64,000 nucleotides of DNA from Allorhodopirellula heiligendammensis (GTDB taxonomy: Bacteria; Planctomycetota; Planctomycetia; Pirellulales; Pirellulaceae): assembly GCF_007860105.1 (NCBI RefSeq), contig NZ_SJPU01000004.1:186001-250000 (forward strand), given 5' to 3'. The position numbers and the translations under genes are program-made. The notes under the pieces were generated by a model. It searched no databases. It worked only from the letters and a program-made list of their open reading frames with translations, and had not been told where the DNA came from. Of this stretch, positions 1 through 8,424 are shown piece after piece. How positions within the stretch are numbered: the stretch's first letter is position 1; the number at the start of each line of letters is the position of its first letter.

Positions 1-1
1 G

Positions 2-1435
2 GGCCGCTACAGTTTCCTGGGATCGAAACCGCTGGCGAGATTCGCTGCCAAAGCCAAAACGATCACGCAGACGGACATGGTCACCGGTGAGACCGTGACA
101 TCGCAGAGCGACGATCCGTTGGACGAGTTCCGCAAGCGGTTTCACGATCGTACCGCCACCGTCGACGCGTTGCCTCCCTTCATCGGTGGCGCCATTGGCT
201 ATGCGGGCTACGATGTTGTGAGATATGTCGAAGATCTGCCCGATACGACGCAGGACGATCGAGATCTTCCGGACCTGGATTTCGCGTTCTACCACACGCT
301 CTGTGTGTTCGATCATGTGGACAAGACGATCACGGTCGTGTCGTTGGCGGATTGTCGGGGGATTTCCGCGGAGCCATCGTCGACTGACGACTCCGCCCCT
401 CATGCGAACCAAACAAACTCAGGCTCCGACAAACAGAGTCGCCTGGCCGCACAGCACACTGATCCTGCCGCTGCATTCGCAGAGGCCGCTGCGGAGGTAG
501 ATCGAACCATCGAGAGCCTCAATCAACCTCTGCCACACCAGTGCGAAGAGATTCTCGATGCTGACCAGAGCCAGCGATTACCGGTGGAGTCGAATTTCAC
601 GCGCGACTCGTTTTGTGATGCGGTTCGAACCTGTGTCGAATACATCCGCGCTGGCGACGTCTTTCAAGTCGTTCCCAGCCAGCGTTTGACGGTGCGTAGT
701 GACGTCGATCCGTTCGCTGTCTATCGCTCGCTACGCGTAGTGAATCCATCGCCGTTCATGTTCTTTGTCCGCACGCCGGAATGTGTGCTCGTCGGCTGCA
801 GTCCCGAGATCATGTGCCGGGTCAAAGATGGCATGGTGACGGTGCGACCGCTCGCGGGGACGCGGCCGCGTGGTGCAAGTGAGGCGGAGGACGTCGCGCT
901 CGAAAAAGAACTTTTGGCAGACCCCAAGGAGCGCGCCGAGCACGTCATGTTGGTCGATCTGGGACGCAATGATATTGGTCGGGTGGCTCAATTCGGCAGT
1001 GTCGAGTTAACCGAAGTCATGGTGATCGAGCGATACTCGCACGTCATGCACATCAGCAGCGAGGTGCGTGGCCAATTGCGAAAAGGACTCGATGCATTCG
1101 ACGCGTTGAAAGCCTGCCTCCCAGCGGGTACCGTTTCCGGAGCTCCCAAAGTCCGGGCGATGGCAGTCATCGACGAGATCGAACCGCACCGGCGAGGGCC
1201 CTACGGCGGTGCGGTCGGCTACATTGACTACCGCGGAAACATGGATACATGCTTGGCTCTCCGCACCATCGTTTTCCAGAACAATGCCTACCACGTGCAG
1301 GCGGGCTGTGGCGTCGTCGCTGATAGCGACCCCGACAAAGAATACGAAGAGACGCTCAATAAAGCCCGTGCGCTTATCGCCGCAATTGAGTGGACGATCG
1401 CCCGGCAGCAAAATCGCCAGACCGCCTTGTCGTGA
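2..1435 (+). CDS. trpE: Anthranilate synthase component I (5' end outside window)
   Basis: Converts chorismate plus ammonia (from the TrpG glutaminase) to anthranilate, the first step of tryptophan synthesis in the cytoplasm. The frame is open from base 2, so the gene begins before the window; about 477 residues are visible. The upstream piece encodes GRYSFLGSKP, typical of the TrpE N-terminal domain. The C-terminal chorismate-binding domain has the family signatures GTRPRG, DPKERAEHVMLVDLGRND, AGTVSGAPK and QAGCGVVADS. A weakly conserved, polar stretch (Ser/Thr/Asp/Gln-rich, about bases 365-470) separates the N-terminal and catalytic domains and looks like a lineage-specific linker. No trpG follows; the next gene is convergent. 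Aminodeoxychorismate synthase (PabB) is the main alternative, but the N-terminal part favours TrpE. Confidence 0.92.
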   Translation, partial: GRYSFLGSKPLARFAAKAKTITQTDMVTGETVTSQSDDPLDEFRKRFHDRTATVDALPPFIGGAIGYAGYDVVRYVEDLPDTTQDDRDLPDLDFAFYHTLCVFDHVDKTITVVSLADCRGISAEPSSTDDSAPHANQTNSGSDKQSRLAAQHTDPAAAFAEAAAEVDRTIESLNQPLPHQCEEILDADQSQRLPVESNFTRDSFCDAVRTCVEYIRAGDVFQVVPSQRLTVRSDVDPFAVYRSLRVVNPSPFMFFVRTPECVLVGCSPEIMCRVKDGMVTVRPLAGTRPRGASEAEDVALEKELLADPKERAEHVMLVDLGRNDIGRVAQFGSVELTEVMVIERYSHVMHISSEVRGQLRKGLDAFDALKACLPAGTVSGAPKVRAMAVIDEIEPHRRGPYGGAVGYIDYRGNMDTCLALRTIVFQNNAYHVQAGCGVVADSDPDKEYEETLNKARALIAAIEWTIARQQNRQTALS

Positions 1436-1520
1436 TCAGGTAGTGTGCCGCCACTCCCGGGACAACCGCACGACGGACGTCCGGCACGCCGCACCGGCAA
1501 ACGCGCCCGCTTCGGGAAGC

Positions 1521-1919
1521 CTAGTCGGCGTGAATCGTCTCAGGAATCTCCTCGCCTGCAGGCACGAGCCGCATGGAAATACTGTTAACGCAGTGGCGGG
1601 TGTTCTTTTCCGTCAGCCGCTCGCCTTGAAACACATGCCCCAAGTGCCCGCCGCAGTTCTTGCACATAATTTCGGTGCGCCGCCCGTCGGCATCGACTTC
1701 GTGCAGGATGGCGCCTTCGATCTCATCGTCAAAACTCGGCCAACCACAATGACTGTCGAACTTATCGTCGCTGCGGTACAGCGGTGCGTTGCACTGGCGA
1801 CAGATATAGGTGCCCGCGTCCTTCGTATTGGTATATCCACCGGGGCCTGGGGCTTCGGTGCCTTTCTTCAGGATCACACGGGCCTCTTCGGCGCTGAGTG
1901 GGTTGTAGGACTCTTGCAT
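1521..1919 (-). CDS. msrB: Peptide methionine-R-sulfoxide reductase
   Basis: Repairs oxidised protein methionine by reducing the R epimer of methionine sulfoxide. At 132 residues it is a single SelR/MsrB domain of normal length. Two zinc-binding CxxC pairs are visible (Cys40/Cys43 and Cys86/Cys89). The catalytic cysteine is Cys110 in RHCVNS, where some relatives carry selenocysteine, and a likely resolving cysteine is Cys58 in HCGWPSF. No signal peptide is present, so it should act in the cytoplasm. The ATG overlaps the stop of the upstream membrane-protein gene in the sequence TGATG, so translation of the two is probably coupled. Confidence 0.95.
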   Translation of the reverse strand: MQESYNPLSAEEARVILKKGTEAPGPGGYTNTKDAGTYICRQCNAPLYRSDDKFDSHCGWPSFDDEIEGAILHEVDADGRRTEIMCKNCGGHLGHVFQGERLTEKNTRHCVNSISMRLVPAGEEIPETIHAD

Positions 1920-2932
1920 CAGGCATCCTCCATCGAAGTTGGGGTGGGCAGCTCGGGATCTGAAACTCCCAGCGGATGGTCCGCTTCAAATTTCGCATCG
2001 GTTCGCGCTTCAACGGCTCCACTGTAAATCTCGTGTGCGACTAACACAATCATGCCGACGAACAGCGGCAGCAAGTAATACAGAATGCGAAAGATCAGCA
2101 CCGATGCCAACACTGGTTGACCAACGGTATCTTTCAGCAAGGTCCAGAGAATGAGTTCGAGCACGCCCAAACCACCGGGCACCTGGGAAATCAGTGAGAT
2201 GACAATGGCAACCAAGTAGGCCGCCAGCACCATCGGAAAAGGAACCACTGCATTCCCAGGCATGACGAGGTACAGGGCGGTGGCCGAGATCAGCAGATCG
2301 ACTGCCGCGACAGACGCTTGGACGGTTGCCAGGCCCAAGGACGGCGGTCGCAGGTGCAACTTGCCAATGGGCCAAGGTTTGTGCCAGAACGCGCACACCA
2401 GCCCGTAAAAAACACTGATGCTGAGCAGAATAATACCAAGCGTCCGAGTACCGAAGGGCAACGCATACTTCTCCGGCAACTCGACCGGTGCGAGCGTCAA
2501 GGCGACACCACCGAGCACGCAGACGCCCGACCAAAACGTCAGGCCTAATACGGAAACCAACGCGACAATCTGTGTGTGGGTCAGCCCCCAGCGGTGGTAG
2601 AACCGATAGCGAATCGGAGCGGCGGCGATGAGCGTGCCGAGATTATTCCCGAGTGAGTATCCAAGAAATGACACCAGCAAAACCCGGCGCAGAGGTAGGA
2701 CGCGGCGTACATAGCGCAGGGCGAGCAGGTCGTAACAGGCAAGTAGCCCATAGTTCAACGCGATTAAGAATGCGGCAATGAATAGGTATGCTGGCTGAAC
2801 ACTCGTCAGGCCGTGAACGAATTCTTCCCGCGAGACCTTGCCTGCTTCGTTGAGCAGCAGCCGAATAGCAAAGACAAACAACACCAGCGCCATCGCTGGA
2901 CCAACGAGCTTGCGAGGATCAACCTTGAACAC
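1919..2932 (-). CDS. UPF0104 / lysylphosphatidylglycerol-synthase-type membrane protein
   Basis: A 337-residue polytopic inner-membrane protein with about eight hydrophobic segments. It matches the transmembrane (flippase-like) domain of the lysylphosphatidylglycerol synthase/UPF0104 family, including a [11 protein letters not shown] stretch typical of that domain. It has no soluble aminoacyl-transferase domain of the MprF type, so lysyl transfer to lipid is not implied; lipid translocation or a glycolipid-related role is possible but unproven. The C-terminal tail after the last helix is polar and acidic. The stop overlaps the msrB start (TGATG), giving a two-gene unit. The substrate cannot be read from the sequence. 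Confidence 0.8.
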   Translation of the reverse strand: MFKVDPRKLVGPAMALVLFVFAIRLLLNEAGKVSREEFVHGLTSVQPAYLFIAAFLIALNYGLLACYDLLALRYVRRVLPLRRVLLVSFLGYSLGNNLGTLIAAAPIRYRFYHRWGLTHTQIVALVSVLGLTFWSGVCVLGGVALTLAPVELPEKYALPFGTRTLGIILLSISVFYGLVCAFWHKPWPIGKLHLRPPSLGLATVQASVAAVDLLISATALYLVMPGNAVVPFPMVLAAYLVAIVISLISQVPGGLGVLELILWTLLKDTVGQPVLASVLIFRILYYLLPLFVGMIVLVAHEIYSGAVEARTDAKFEADHPLGVSDPELPTPTSMEDA

Positions 2933-3095
2933 GGGAAGTTAACGCTCGCTGACATTGCGGGAGGAAAATTCGGGGACACCAACATCCGAGGACGCGACCG
3001 AGATATCGGGAACACCGCACCTTCAAAGGACCGATTAGGTTGCAGCCAATCCGATCGCGGTATCGTAGCAGGGTTGTTAAGCGCTGCCTGCTCCT

Positions 3096-3635
3096 CTACT
3101 GCCACTGACCCGCGTTGACCGGGGGCCGGCGGTGATTGATCTCTTCGAGTTTCAAGTCTCGGTACCGCTGCTCCAGTTCTCTCAAATCCTCATCGGAAGG
3201 CTGCTCGGGCGGTTCCAATCCATCCGTGTCCATGATGTCGCGTTCACCATTCTGGCTGGGCGAAGGCACAGCGCCGTCCGCGGGCAAATTCCCGCTACCG
3301 CCGTTGGATTCGAATCGATTCGCTGTATCCTCGCCGTCAGACTCCGCTCGCTGGGAAAGATCCGACTGCCGACTGCCACCGGGGTCAAAAATGCTTCCTA
3401 CCCGACCGGAGTCGCGATTCGTTCGCTGCCATATGCCGCCGTAGGACGGATACGCATCGTCATCACAGTCTGCACATAGACGACAGCCTCCGAGCAGCAT
3501 CAGAACGCAGAGCATACCACCGATCCACCGCTTACTCGCAGAAGCAATCACCTGGCCGGGCACAGCGGGCGTGTGCGCGAGAGCACTTGAGGCGGAACGA
3601 ATGGAGTGCGAACGAGTGCGGCGGGAAACAGTCAT
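3096..3635 (-). CDS. Small Cys-containing lipoprotein of unknown function
   Basis: I chose the ATG at 3635 (179 residues) because it places a signal peptide (basic Arg/Ser region, then a hydrophobic core ending LMLLGGC) near the N-terminus; a longer form from 3731 is possible. Cys51 follows LGG and fits a lipobox, predicting a lipid-anchored protein. The mature start, CRLCADCDDD followed by a Tyr/Gly/Trp segment and SGRVGSIFDPGG, looks like a short conserved module. The rest is polar and Ser/Gly/Asn-rich, ending in a charged probable helix (ELEQRYRDLKLEEI). I do not recognise a function. Confidence 0.65.
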   Translation of the reverse strand: MTVSRRTRSHSIRSASSALAHTPAVPGQVIASASKRWIGGMLCVLMLLGGCRLCADCDDDAYPSYGGIWQRTNRDSGRVGSIFDPGGSRQSDLSQRAESDGEDTANRFESNGGSGNLPADGAVPSPSQNGERDIMDTDGLEPPEQPSDEDLRELEQRYRDLKLEEINHRRPPVNAGQWQ

Positions 3636-3924
3636 GGCGGGAACCGAAATTGAATTGCATTTCCAAAAACGTCGGGTGGCAAACTTGGCCATTTTTGTTT
3701 TCGGCCGTTCGCAGGCGATGGCCTGAGTCAAAATGGGAAGAATTTGCCGGTTGTTCCGCCGCGGTTGAACTTTATGTCAGAAAATTTAAAAAATTACTCA
3801 AGTTCGACCTTCCCCGACGTGTGCAAAATAGGTGAAAAGCGACCTGTCGGGTTGGCAAGGACGCGAATCGGACGCTCGAACAGCACGTTCGAACCTCATC
3901 GGCGACACACAGGGATGTAACATT

Positions 3925-4218
3925 ATGGCTCAGTTTGTATTCATTACCTCCGCATTTAGCGTGCTTGGTCTCCCCTTAATTGCGATCGCCGCACTGATGC
4001 TAGCGAAATTGACCACAGGGACCGCAGCCCGACGTGCTGAACGCCGATTTCTGGCCGTCCTGATCGTGATGTCGCTGGTCACCGCCCATACTGTGATGAC
4101 ACAGAACGCTGCGTGGCTGATCCACACCGCGACACTGTCTCTGATGGTAGTAGGTTCGCTTTGGATTCCAGGGCAACATGCTTACAATAAATCAGAGGAC
4201 CCGTTCTTTGCCGGTTGA
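3925..4218 (+). CDS. Small hydrophobic membrane protein, unknown
   Basis: A 97-residue protein starting at MAQFVFITSA. It has three hydrophobic segments (about residues 5-28, 43-60 and 66-80) separated by a basic loop RRAERR, so it should be a small three-helix inner-membrane protein. An upstream in-frame ATG at 3832 would add a polar stretch unlike the rest and is less likely. It sits alone between a divergently transcribed lipoprotein gene and aroA. No family is recognised. Confidence 0.6.
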   Translation: MAQFVFITSAFSVLGLPLIAIAALMLAKLTTGTAARRAERRFLAVLIVMSLVTAHTVMTQNAAWLIHTATLSLMVVGSLWIPGQHAYNKSEDPFFAG

Positions 4219-4343
4219 GTGAGCCATCAGGCTGAAGAATGCAGATCGAACGCCTGCTCTTCCGGAGTGGAGGACTGTGCAATGGCCATCGACCTGTCGC
4301 AGCCTCGGCTTAGAAAACTACCCACTGTTCTGACTTCCCTGCC

Positions 4344-5801
4344 ATGCCCGCCGCTATGACCGATAATATCGCATCCGTTCCGACCACACGGGTGAGCGTC
4401 GTTCCGGGGGGGCCGGTCGACGGTGAAATACAGCCACCAGGCAGCAAGAGCCTGACCAACCGCGCATTAATTTGTGCCGCCTTCGCAAGCGGAACAAGCC
4501 GACTGAGCGGGACGCTCGTCAGCGAAGACACCGAGGTAATGATCGAGTCGCTGGCCAAGATTGGAGTGTCGATCAAACCTATCGATGGTGGCCAGTCGCT
4601 GGTCGTCGATGGCGTTGGCGGTGTTGTCAGTGACGACGCCCGTCGCATCAGCAACGACGCACCTGTGGAGATGTTCATCGCCAACAGCGGAACGACGATC
4701 CGCTTCCTGACCGCAGCGCTCACTGCTTTCGGTGGACGGTATCGTCTGGCAGGTATTCCGCGGATGCATGAGCGACCGATCGGCGATCTGGTCGACGCGA
4801 TCGAACCGATGATCGAGGGTCAAATTGTGGCGACCTCACCTGGAAAATGTCCTCCCGTGGAGATCGACTCCAAAGGTTGGTCAGGCGAATCCCTCCGGGT
4901 CAGCGGAGGCGTCAGCAGCCAATATCTCAGTGGTCTCATGATGGCCGCCCCGATTGCCAGCAAGTCCGTTGAGATTCAGATCCTCGGTGACATGGTCTCG
5001 ATGCCGTATGTACGGATGACCGCTGACCTGATGGCCGCATTCGGTGGCCGGACTGGGTTGCAACATGATGCTGACGGCAGGCTATCGAGCGTCACCATCA
5101 ACGGGGACTACCAAGGTGCCGAAGTGTCGATCGAACCTGATGCATCTGCCGCGAGTTACTTTTGGGCGGCAGCGGCCGTCGCGGGTGGAAGTGTCTTGGT
5201 ACGGGACCTCAGCGAGGATGCCTCTCAAGGCGATGTCGGCTTTGCCCGCGTACTCGAACAGATGGGTTGTGAGTACACCAGCACCGGCGAAGGGATTCGC
5301 ATTACCAACGGCCCTCAGTCGACGCCTCCCCCCAACTCCGCATCCTCCTCCTCCCCATTGCTCTGCGGTATCGACGTGGAGATGGGGGAGATAAGTGACA
5401 CCGTGCAAACACTCTCGGTTGTCGCACTCTTTGCGGACGGGCCGACTAGGATCCGCGGCGTTGCCCACAATCGCTTCAAGGAAACGGACCGAATCGGCAA
5501 CCTTGCCATTGAGCTGCGTAAATTGGGAGCGCGAATTGACGAGCATGACGATGGGTTGACCGTGTATCCATTGACTGCCGAGCGCATGGCGAGCGATTCG
5601 CCTGTTGTCCTGGAGACCTACAATGATCACCGCATGGCGATGAGCTTTGCATTGCTCGGACTGCGCATAGGCGGGATTGAAATACTGAACCCCGCCTGCA
5701 CTCGCAAAACGTATCCCGAGTTCTGGGCCGACCTGGAAATGTTGACGGGACGTGCTCATCACTGGTCTTCTGAGGCCCCGCACGCGGAGCCGGTGACGTG
5801 A
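4344..5801 (+). CDS. aroA: 3-phosphoshikimate 1-carboxyvinyltransferase (EPSP synthase)
   Basis: Joins shikimate-3-phosphate and phosphoenolpyruvate to make EPSP, the sixth step of the shikimate pathway. The 485-residue protein shows PPGSKSLTNRA (residues 31-41, substrate-binding Lys/Ser), NSGTTIRF (active-site loop), RFKETDRI and YNDHRMAMS. The active-site loop keeps the Gly of the class I NAGTAMRP motif but has Phe in place of the Pro. It is somewhat longer than the usual 430-450 residues because of a Pro/Ser-rich insert (about residues 325-340). The ATG at 4344 is followed by another in-frame ATG at 4356; either could be used. The stop overlaps the next start (ATGA), suggesting coupled translation. 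Confidence 0.95.
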   Translation: MPAAMTDNIASVPTTRVSVVPGGPVDGEIQPPGSKSLTNRALICAAFASGTSRLSGTLVSEDTEVMIESLAKIGVSIKPIDGGQSLVVDGVGGVVSDDARRISNDAPVEMFIANSGTTIRFLTAALTAFGGRYRLAGIPRMHERPIGDLVDAIEPMIEGQIVATSPGKCPPVEIDSKGWSGESLRVSGGVSSQYLSGLMMAAPIASKSVEIQILGDMVSMPYVRMTADLMAAFGGRTGLQHDADGRLSSVTINGDYQGAEVSIEPDASAASYFWAAAAVAGGSVLVRDLSEDASQGDVGFARVLEQMGCEYTSTGEGIRITNGPQSTPPPNSASSSSPLLCGIDVEMGEISDTVQTLSVVALFADGPTRIRGVAHNRFKETDRIGNLAIELRKLGARIDEHDDGLTVYPLTAERMASDSPVVLETYNDHRMAMSFALLGLRIGGIEILNPACTRKTYPEFWADLEMLTGRAHHWSSEAPHAEPVT

Positions 5802-6553
5802 GCCTCTTGATCACCTGCGACACCGGCGGCTGGAAGACTCCCACGCGATTACGCTCGCATCTCGACGACACGGAGCTGTCGTCAAGCGACCAAATGGTTG
5901 CAGGAGAAATTGGGATCGATCGATTGGTGCGTCAAGGGATCGACCGAGAAGCAAATTTTGCGACCCGCCGGCTGGCCTATTGCAGCGGCGGCATCGCGAT
6001 CTGCAATGAGTACCGAGCAGACTTGATTGATGTTGGCCGGTCGCTACACCACCGCGATCTCTTTTCGCCGGCTGTGCGTGAGTTGCCTGCCGCGACCCGC
6101 TCTGCCATCATCGAGGAGATTTACAGCCCGTACCGCACTCGCGTCGAACGCCAGTTGCTCGACATGCTGCGAACGTGGTCTTACGTTGTGCATCTATCGG
6201 TTCGCACCTTCAACGCGAAGACTCGCGACGGGCGGTGGCGGCGTGGTGACATTGGGCTGCTGTACGATCCATCACGCGAAGACGAAGTTGATTGGTGCAT
6301 GGATTTGGTCGAAGAGCTCTACCACACAGCTCCCGATCTCAAAGTGCGTCGCAATCATCCCTGGCGTGGCACCAACGATTCGCTGACAAAAGCACTTCGC
6401 GGCCAGTTCCTACCAGATGTTTATTTGGGGATCGAAGTCGTCCTCAACCGCTCTTGGGTGGCGAGATCGGTGGCTTGCCGCGATGAGACGCTCAGTTTGA
6501 TTGGTGATGCCATCGGCGAGCTGACAGGTGATCTCATCGAGCGGGCAGCTTGA
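5798..6553 (+). CDS. N-formylglutamate amidohydrolase-like protein
   Basis: A 251-residue protein resembling the predicted N-formylglutamate amidohydrolase family (zinc-type hydrolases). Visible signatures are the N-terminal ITCDTGGWKTP, which replaces the usual TCEHGG-type motif, then ADLIDVGRS, RRGDIGLLYDPSR (about 148-160) and RRNHPWRGTND (184-194) before a final segment with LGIEVVLNRSW. It begins inside the aroA stop (4-base overlap), so it is co-transcribed with aroA. No histidine-degradation genes are nearby, so the physiological substrate may be another N-acylated amino acid or small amide; this is inference. Confidence 0.72.
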   Translation: MSLLITCDTGGWKTPTRLRSHLDDTELSSSDQMVAGEIGIDRLVRQGIDREANFATRRLAYCSGGIAICNEYRADLIDVGRSLHHRDLFSPAVRELPAATRSAIIEEIYSPYRTRVERQLLDMLRTWSYVVHLSVRTFNAKTRDGRWRRGDIGLLYDPSREDEVDWCMDLVEELYHTAPDLKVRRNHPWRGTNDSLTKALRGQFLPDVYLGIEVVLNRSWVARSVACRDETLSLIGDAIGELTGDLIERAA

Positions 6554-6658
6554 ATGGGCACGTTGCGACTGTCGCGAATACTCGGGTTTTTCCGCACAAT
6601 CGAAAATCTGAGGATTTTGGCTCACGAATGCGTCGATACGTGAGATAGAAGCACACGC

Positions 6659-7471
6659 ATGAAGCGATCCATGTGCGTTTCAAGGACGAAGCTGGTCTTC
6701 TTTTCACCATCCAGCTTGAGAGTCCCTGCTGTGCGAAGTCTTACCATCGGTGCCGTGATCGTTTGCGGGGGCACCATCGCCGCGCTGCCTTTTCGCCGAG
6801 CCTCGGTTGATCCGGCGCCCCACACCGCGTCGCATAGCCCAGTGTCTGATTTTGAATCGGAACTCGCGGTTACCAATGACAATGCCACCTACGATCCGTC
6901 GTACGATCCCTGGTACGTCGATCCACACGCCAACGGCAGCGTGCGCGAATCGCGTACCCGTTCCAGCACTGCGATGTCGCTGGCCTCTCAAGCTCAGTCA
7001 CCCGAGTCCATGCGTGGCATCCCGTCCGATGCGCAGCCGCGCCCACGGCGTGATCTGCGCTTACCACTGACCTACGATGATCTCGCGGTGCCGTTGACTG
7101 CGACCCAGTTCAGTGACGGACGATTCGATGCTTTGGCAAGCCGGCAGACATCGCCTCAGCAGCCGCGTAGCAATCCCATGGTCGCTGTCAGCCGTCAGTA
7201 CGAGTCGATGCGGGTGGCTGCTGACGACCAGCCCAACGCCGTCGCCAAGCTTCCACCTTGGCAAATGGCAGACGACCTTCCGCAGTCCATTCTACAGAAA
7301 ACTTCGCGGCCGAGCACATCGAGCACATCGAGCGAAACAGCAAGCAGTGGAGCACCGCAGCCCAGCGCGGTGGTCGGGCGGTTGGCGAGCGACTCCCGCC
7401 CCAATCAAACCGAGGTGGTCACTGAGCCTGCTCCTGCCCGCCAGCGATATTGGATCCGCCAACCGGACTGA
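6659..7471 (+). CDS. Exported or membrane-anchored protein, unknown, upstream of parAB
   Basis: A 270-residue protein with a basic N-terminus and one hydrophobic segment (about residues 24-44, VRSLTIGAVIVCGGTIAALPF) that could be a signal peptide or anchor. The remainder is low in hydrophobics and rich in Ser, Pro, Arg and Gln, including a Ser/Thr tract near the C-terminus (STSSTSSETASS), and so probably disordered. It lies directly upstream of a terminator and parA but is separated by about 200 bases. No domain is recognised. Start codons further downstream within the leader are possible. Confidence 0.6.
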   Translation: MKRSMCVSRTKLVFFSPSSLRVPAVRSLTIGAVIVCGGTIAALPFRRASVDPAPHTASHSPVSDFESELAVTNDNATYDPSYDPWYVDPHANGSVRESRTRSSTAMSLASQAQSPESMRGIPSDAQPRPRRDLRLPLTYDDLAVPLTATQFSDGRFDALASRQTSPQQPRSNPMVAVSRQYESMRVAADDQPNAVAKLPPWQMADDLPQSILQKTSRPSTSSTSSETASSGAPQPSAVVGRLASDSRPNQTEVVTEPAPARQRYWIRQPD

Positions 7472-7529
7472 CTCCAAGTTGGGGCGACTACAGCATCCGC
7501 CGTCAGGCCGCGAGCACAGCGGCCCGATG

Positions 7530-7628
7530 GTTCCATGTGAAACGTCCCTAGAAGATTCCACTCCCCCTCGTCAAGGTCGGTTTCGTGTGAAACCGACCTT
7601 GTTTTTTTGAACGAGTTTCACCTAAAAC
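7530..7628. promoter_or_regulatory. Cluster of three parS-like ParB-binding sites
   Basis: The bacterial parS core is GTTTCACGTGAAAC. Three 14-base sites here match it at 12 of 14 positions: 7530-7543 (GTTCCATGTGAAAC), 7580-7593 (GTTTCGTGTGAAAC) and 7615-7628 (GTTTCACCTAAAAC). They lie in the 150 bases before the parA start. With equal base frequencies a two-mismatch site is expected about 3 times per million positions (819/4^14), so three in 100 bases is not chance. They are likely binding sites for the ParB encoded just downstream, for segregation, autoregulation or both (inference). Confidence 0.7.
7573..7608 (+). terminator. Rho-independent terminator before parA
   Basis: A perfect 12-base stem (7573-7584 with 7589-7600), a GTGT loop and then GTTTTTTT. 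It should end transcripts from the 6659-7471 gene. Its stem centre is itself one of the parS-like palindromes. Confidence 0.85.
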
Positions 7629-7677
7629 CAACCGGTAAAGTGAGTCGACTAGGACGCATCATTAGGAACACCCCACC

Positions 7678-8424
7678 GTGGCTCGAATCTTCAGTGTCGT
7701 TAACCAGAAAGGCGGTGTCGGCAAAACGACGACGTCCGTAAACCTTTCCGCGGCATTGGCTCTCGCCGGGAACCGTACGCTGCTGATCGACATCGATCCA
7801 CAATGCAATGCCACCGGTGCGGTCGGCGTGGACCCCGCCTCGCGTCATGCACTTCTCGGTGACTCACCGCTGGGCGAATCGGTAATCCAAACTGAGACCC
7901 CAGGGCTCAGTCTCCTACCAGGCAGTCGTCGGTTTCAAGACGCAGACGTGATGGCCAATTCCGATGCAAACGCGACCGTCAGGCTACGAGGTCATCTCGA
8001 TAGTGTCATGGGCGATTACGACTACATCCTCATTGACTGCCCGCCAAGCGCTGGCGCGATGACGGAGACCGCCCTGACGGCGAGCACCGAAGTGATGATT
8101 CCGATCCAGTGCGAATACTTTGCGATGGTCGGTGTAGCTCAATTGATCGGGACCATCAAGAAGGTCATCGGAGCCACCAATGGACGACTGACCTTTGGTG
8201 GGATCCTGTTAACAATGTACGACGAGTCGCTCGAGCTGACTCGTGAGATCGACGAAGATGTTCGCGATTTTTTCGGCGACATCGTTTTTGAGAATGTCGT
8301 GCCGCGGGACGTCGCACTCTGCGAGGCCCCCAGCCACGGCCAAACTGTTTTTCAATATGCTCCGCGAAGCCGCGGTGCATTCGCTTATACTCAACTGTGC
8401 ATGGAGGTGCTGCAACGTGACTAA
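7678..8424 (+). CDS. parA: Chromosome-partitioning ATPase ParA/Soj
   Basis: A 248-residue Walker-type ATPase that, with ParB and parS, segregates the chromosome origin region. Residues 9-20 carry the deviant Walker [13 protein letters not shown], followed by DIDPQCNATGA; Walker B is DYILIDCPPS, and the C-terminal region has the ParA-type EAPSHGQTV. The start is GTG at 7678. parB begins inside its 3' end, so the two are one operon. Compared with typical Soj proteins the C-terminus is short by a few residues but complete. The upstream parS-like cluster suggests ParB-mediated autoregulation. Confidence 0.93.
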   Translation: MARIFSVVNQKGGVGKTTTSVNLSAALALAGNRTLLIDIDPQCNATGAVGVDPASRHALLGDSPLGESVIQTETPGLSLLPGSRRFQDADVMANSDANATVRLRGHLDSVMGDYDYILIDCPPSAGAMTETALTASTEVMIPIQCEYFAMVGVAQLIGTIKKVIGATNGRLTFGGILLTMYDESLELTREIDEDVRDFFGDIVFENVVPRDVALCEAPSHGQTVFQYAPRSRGAFAYTQLCMEVLQRD

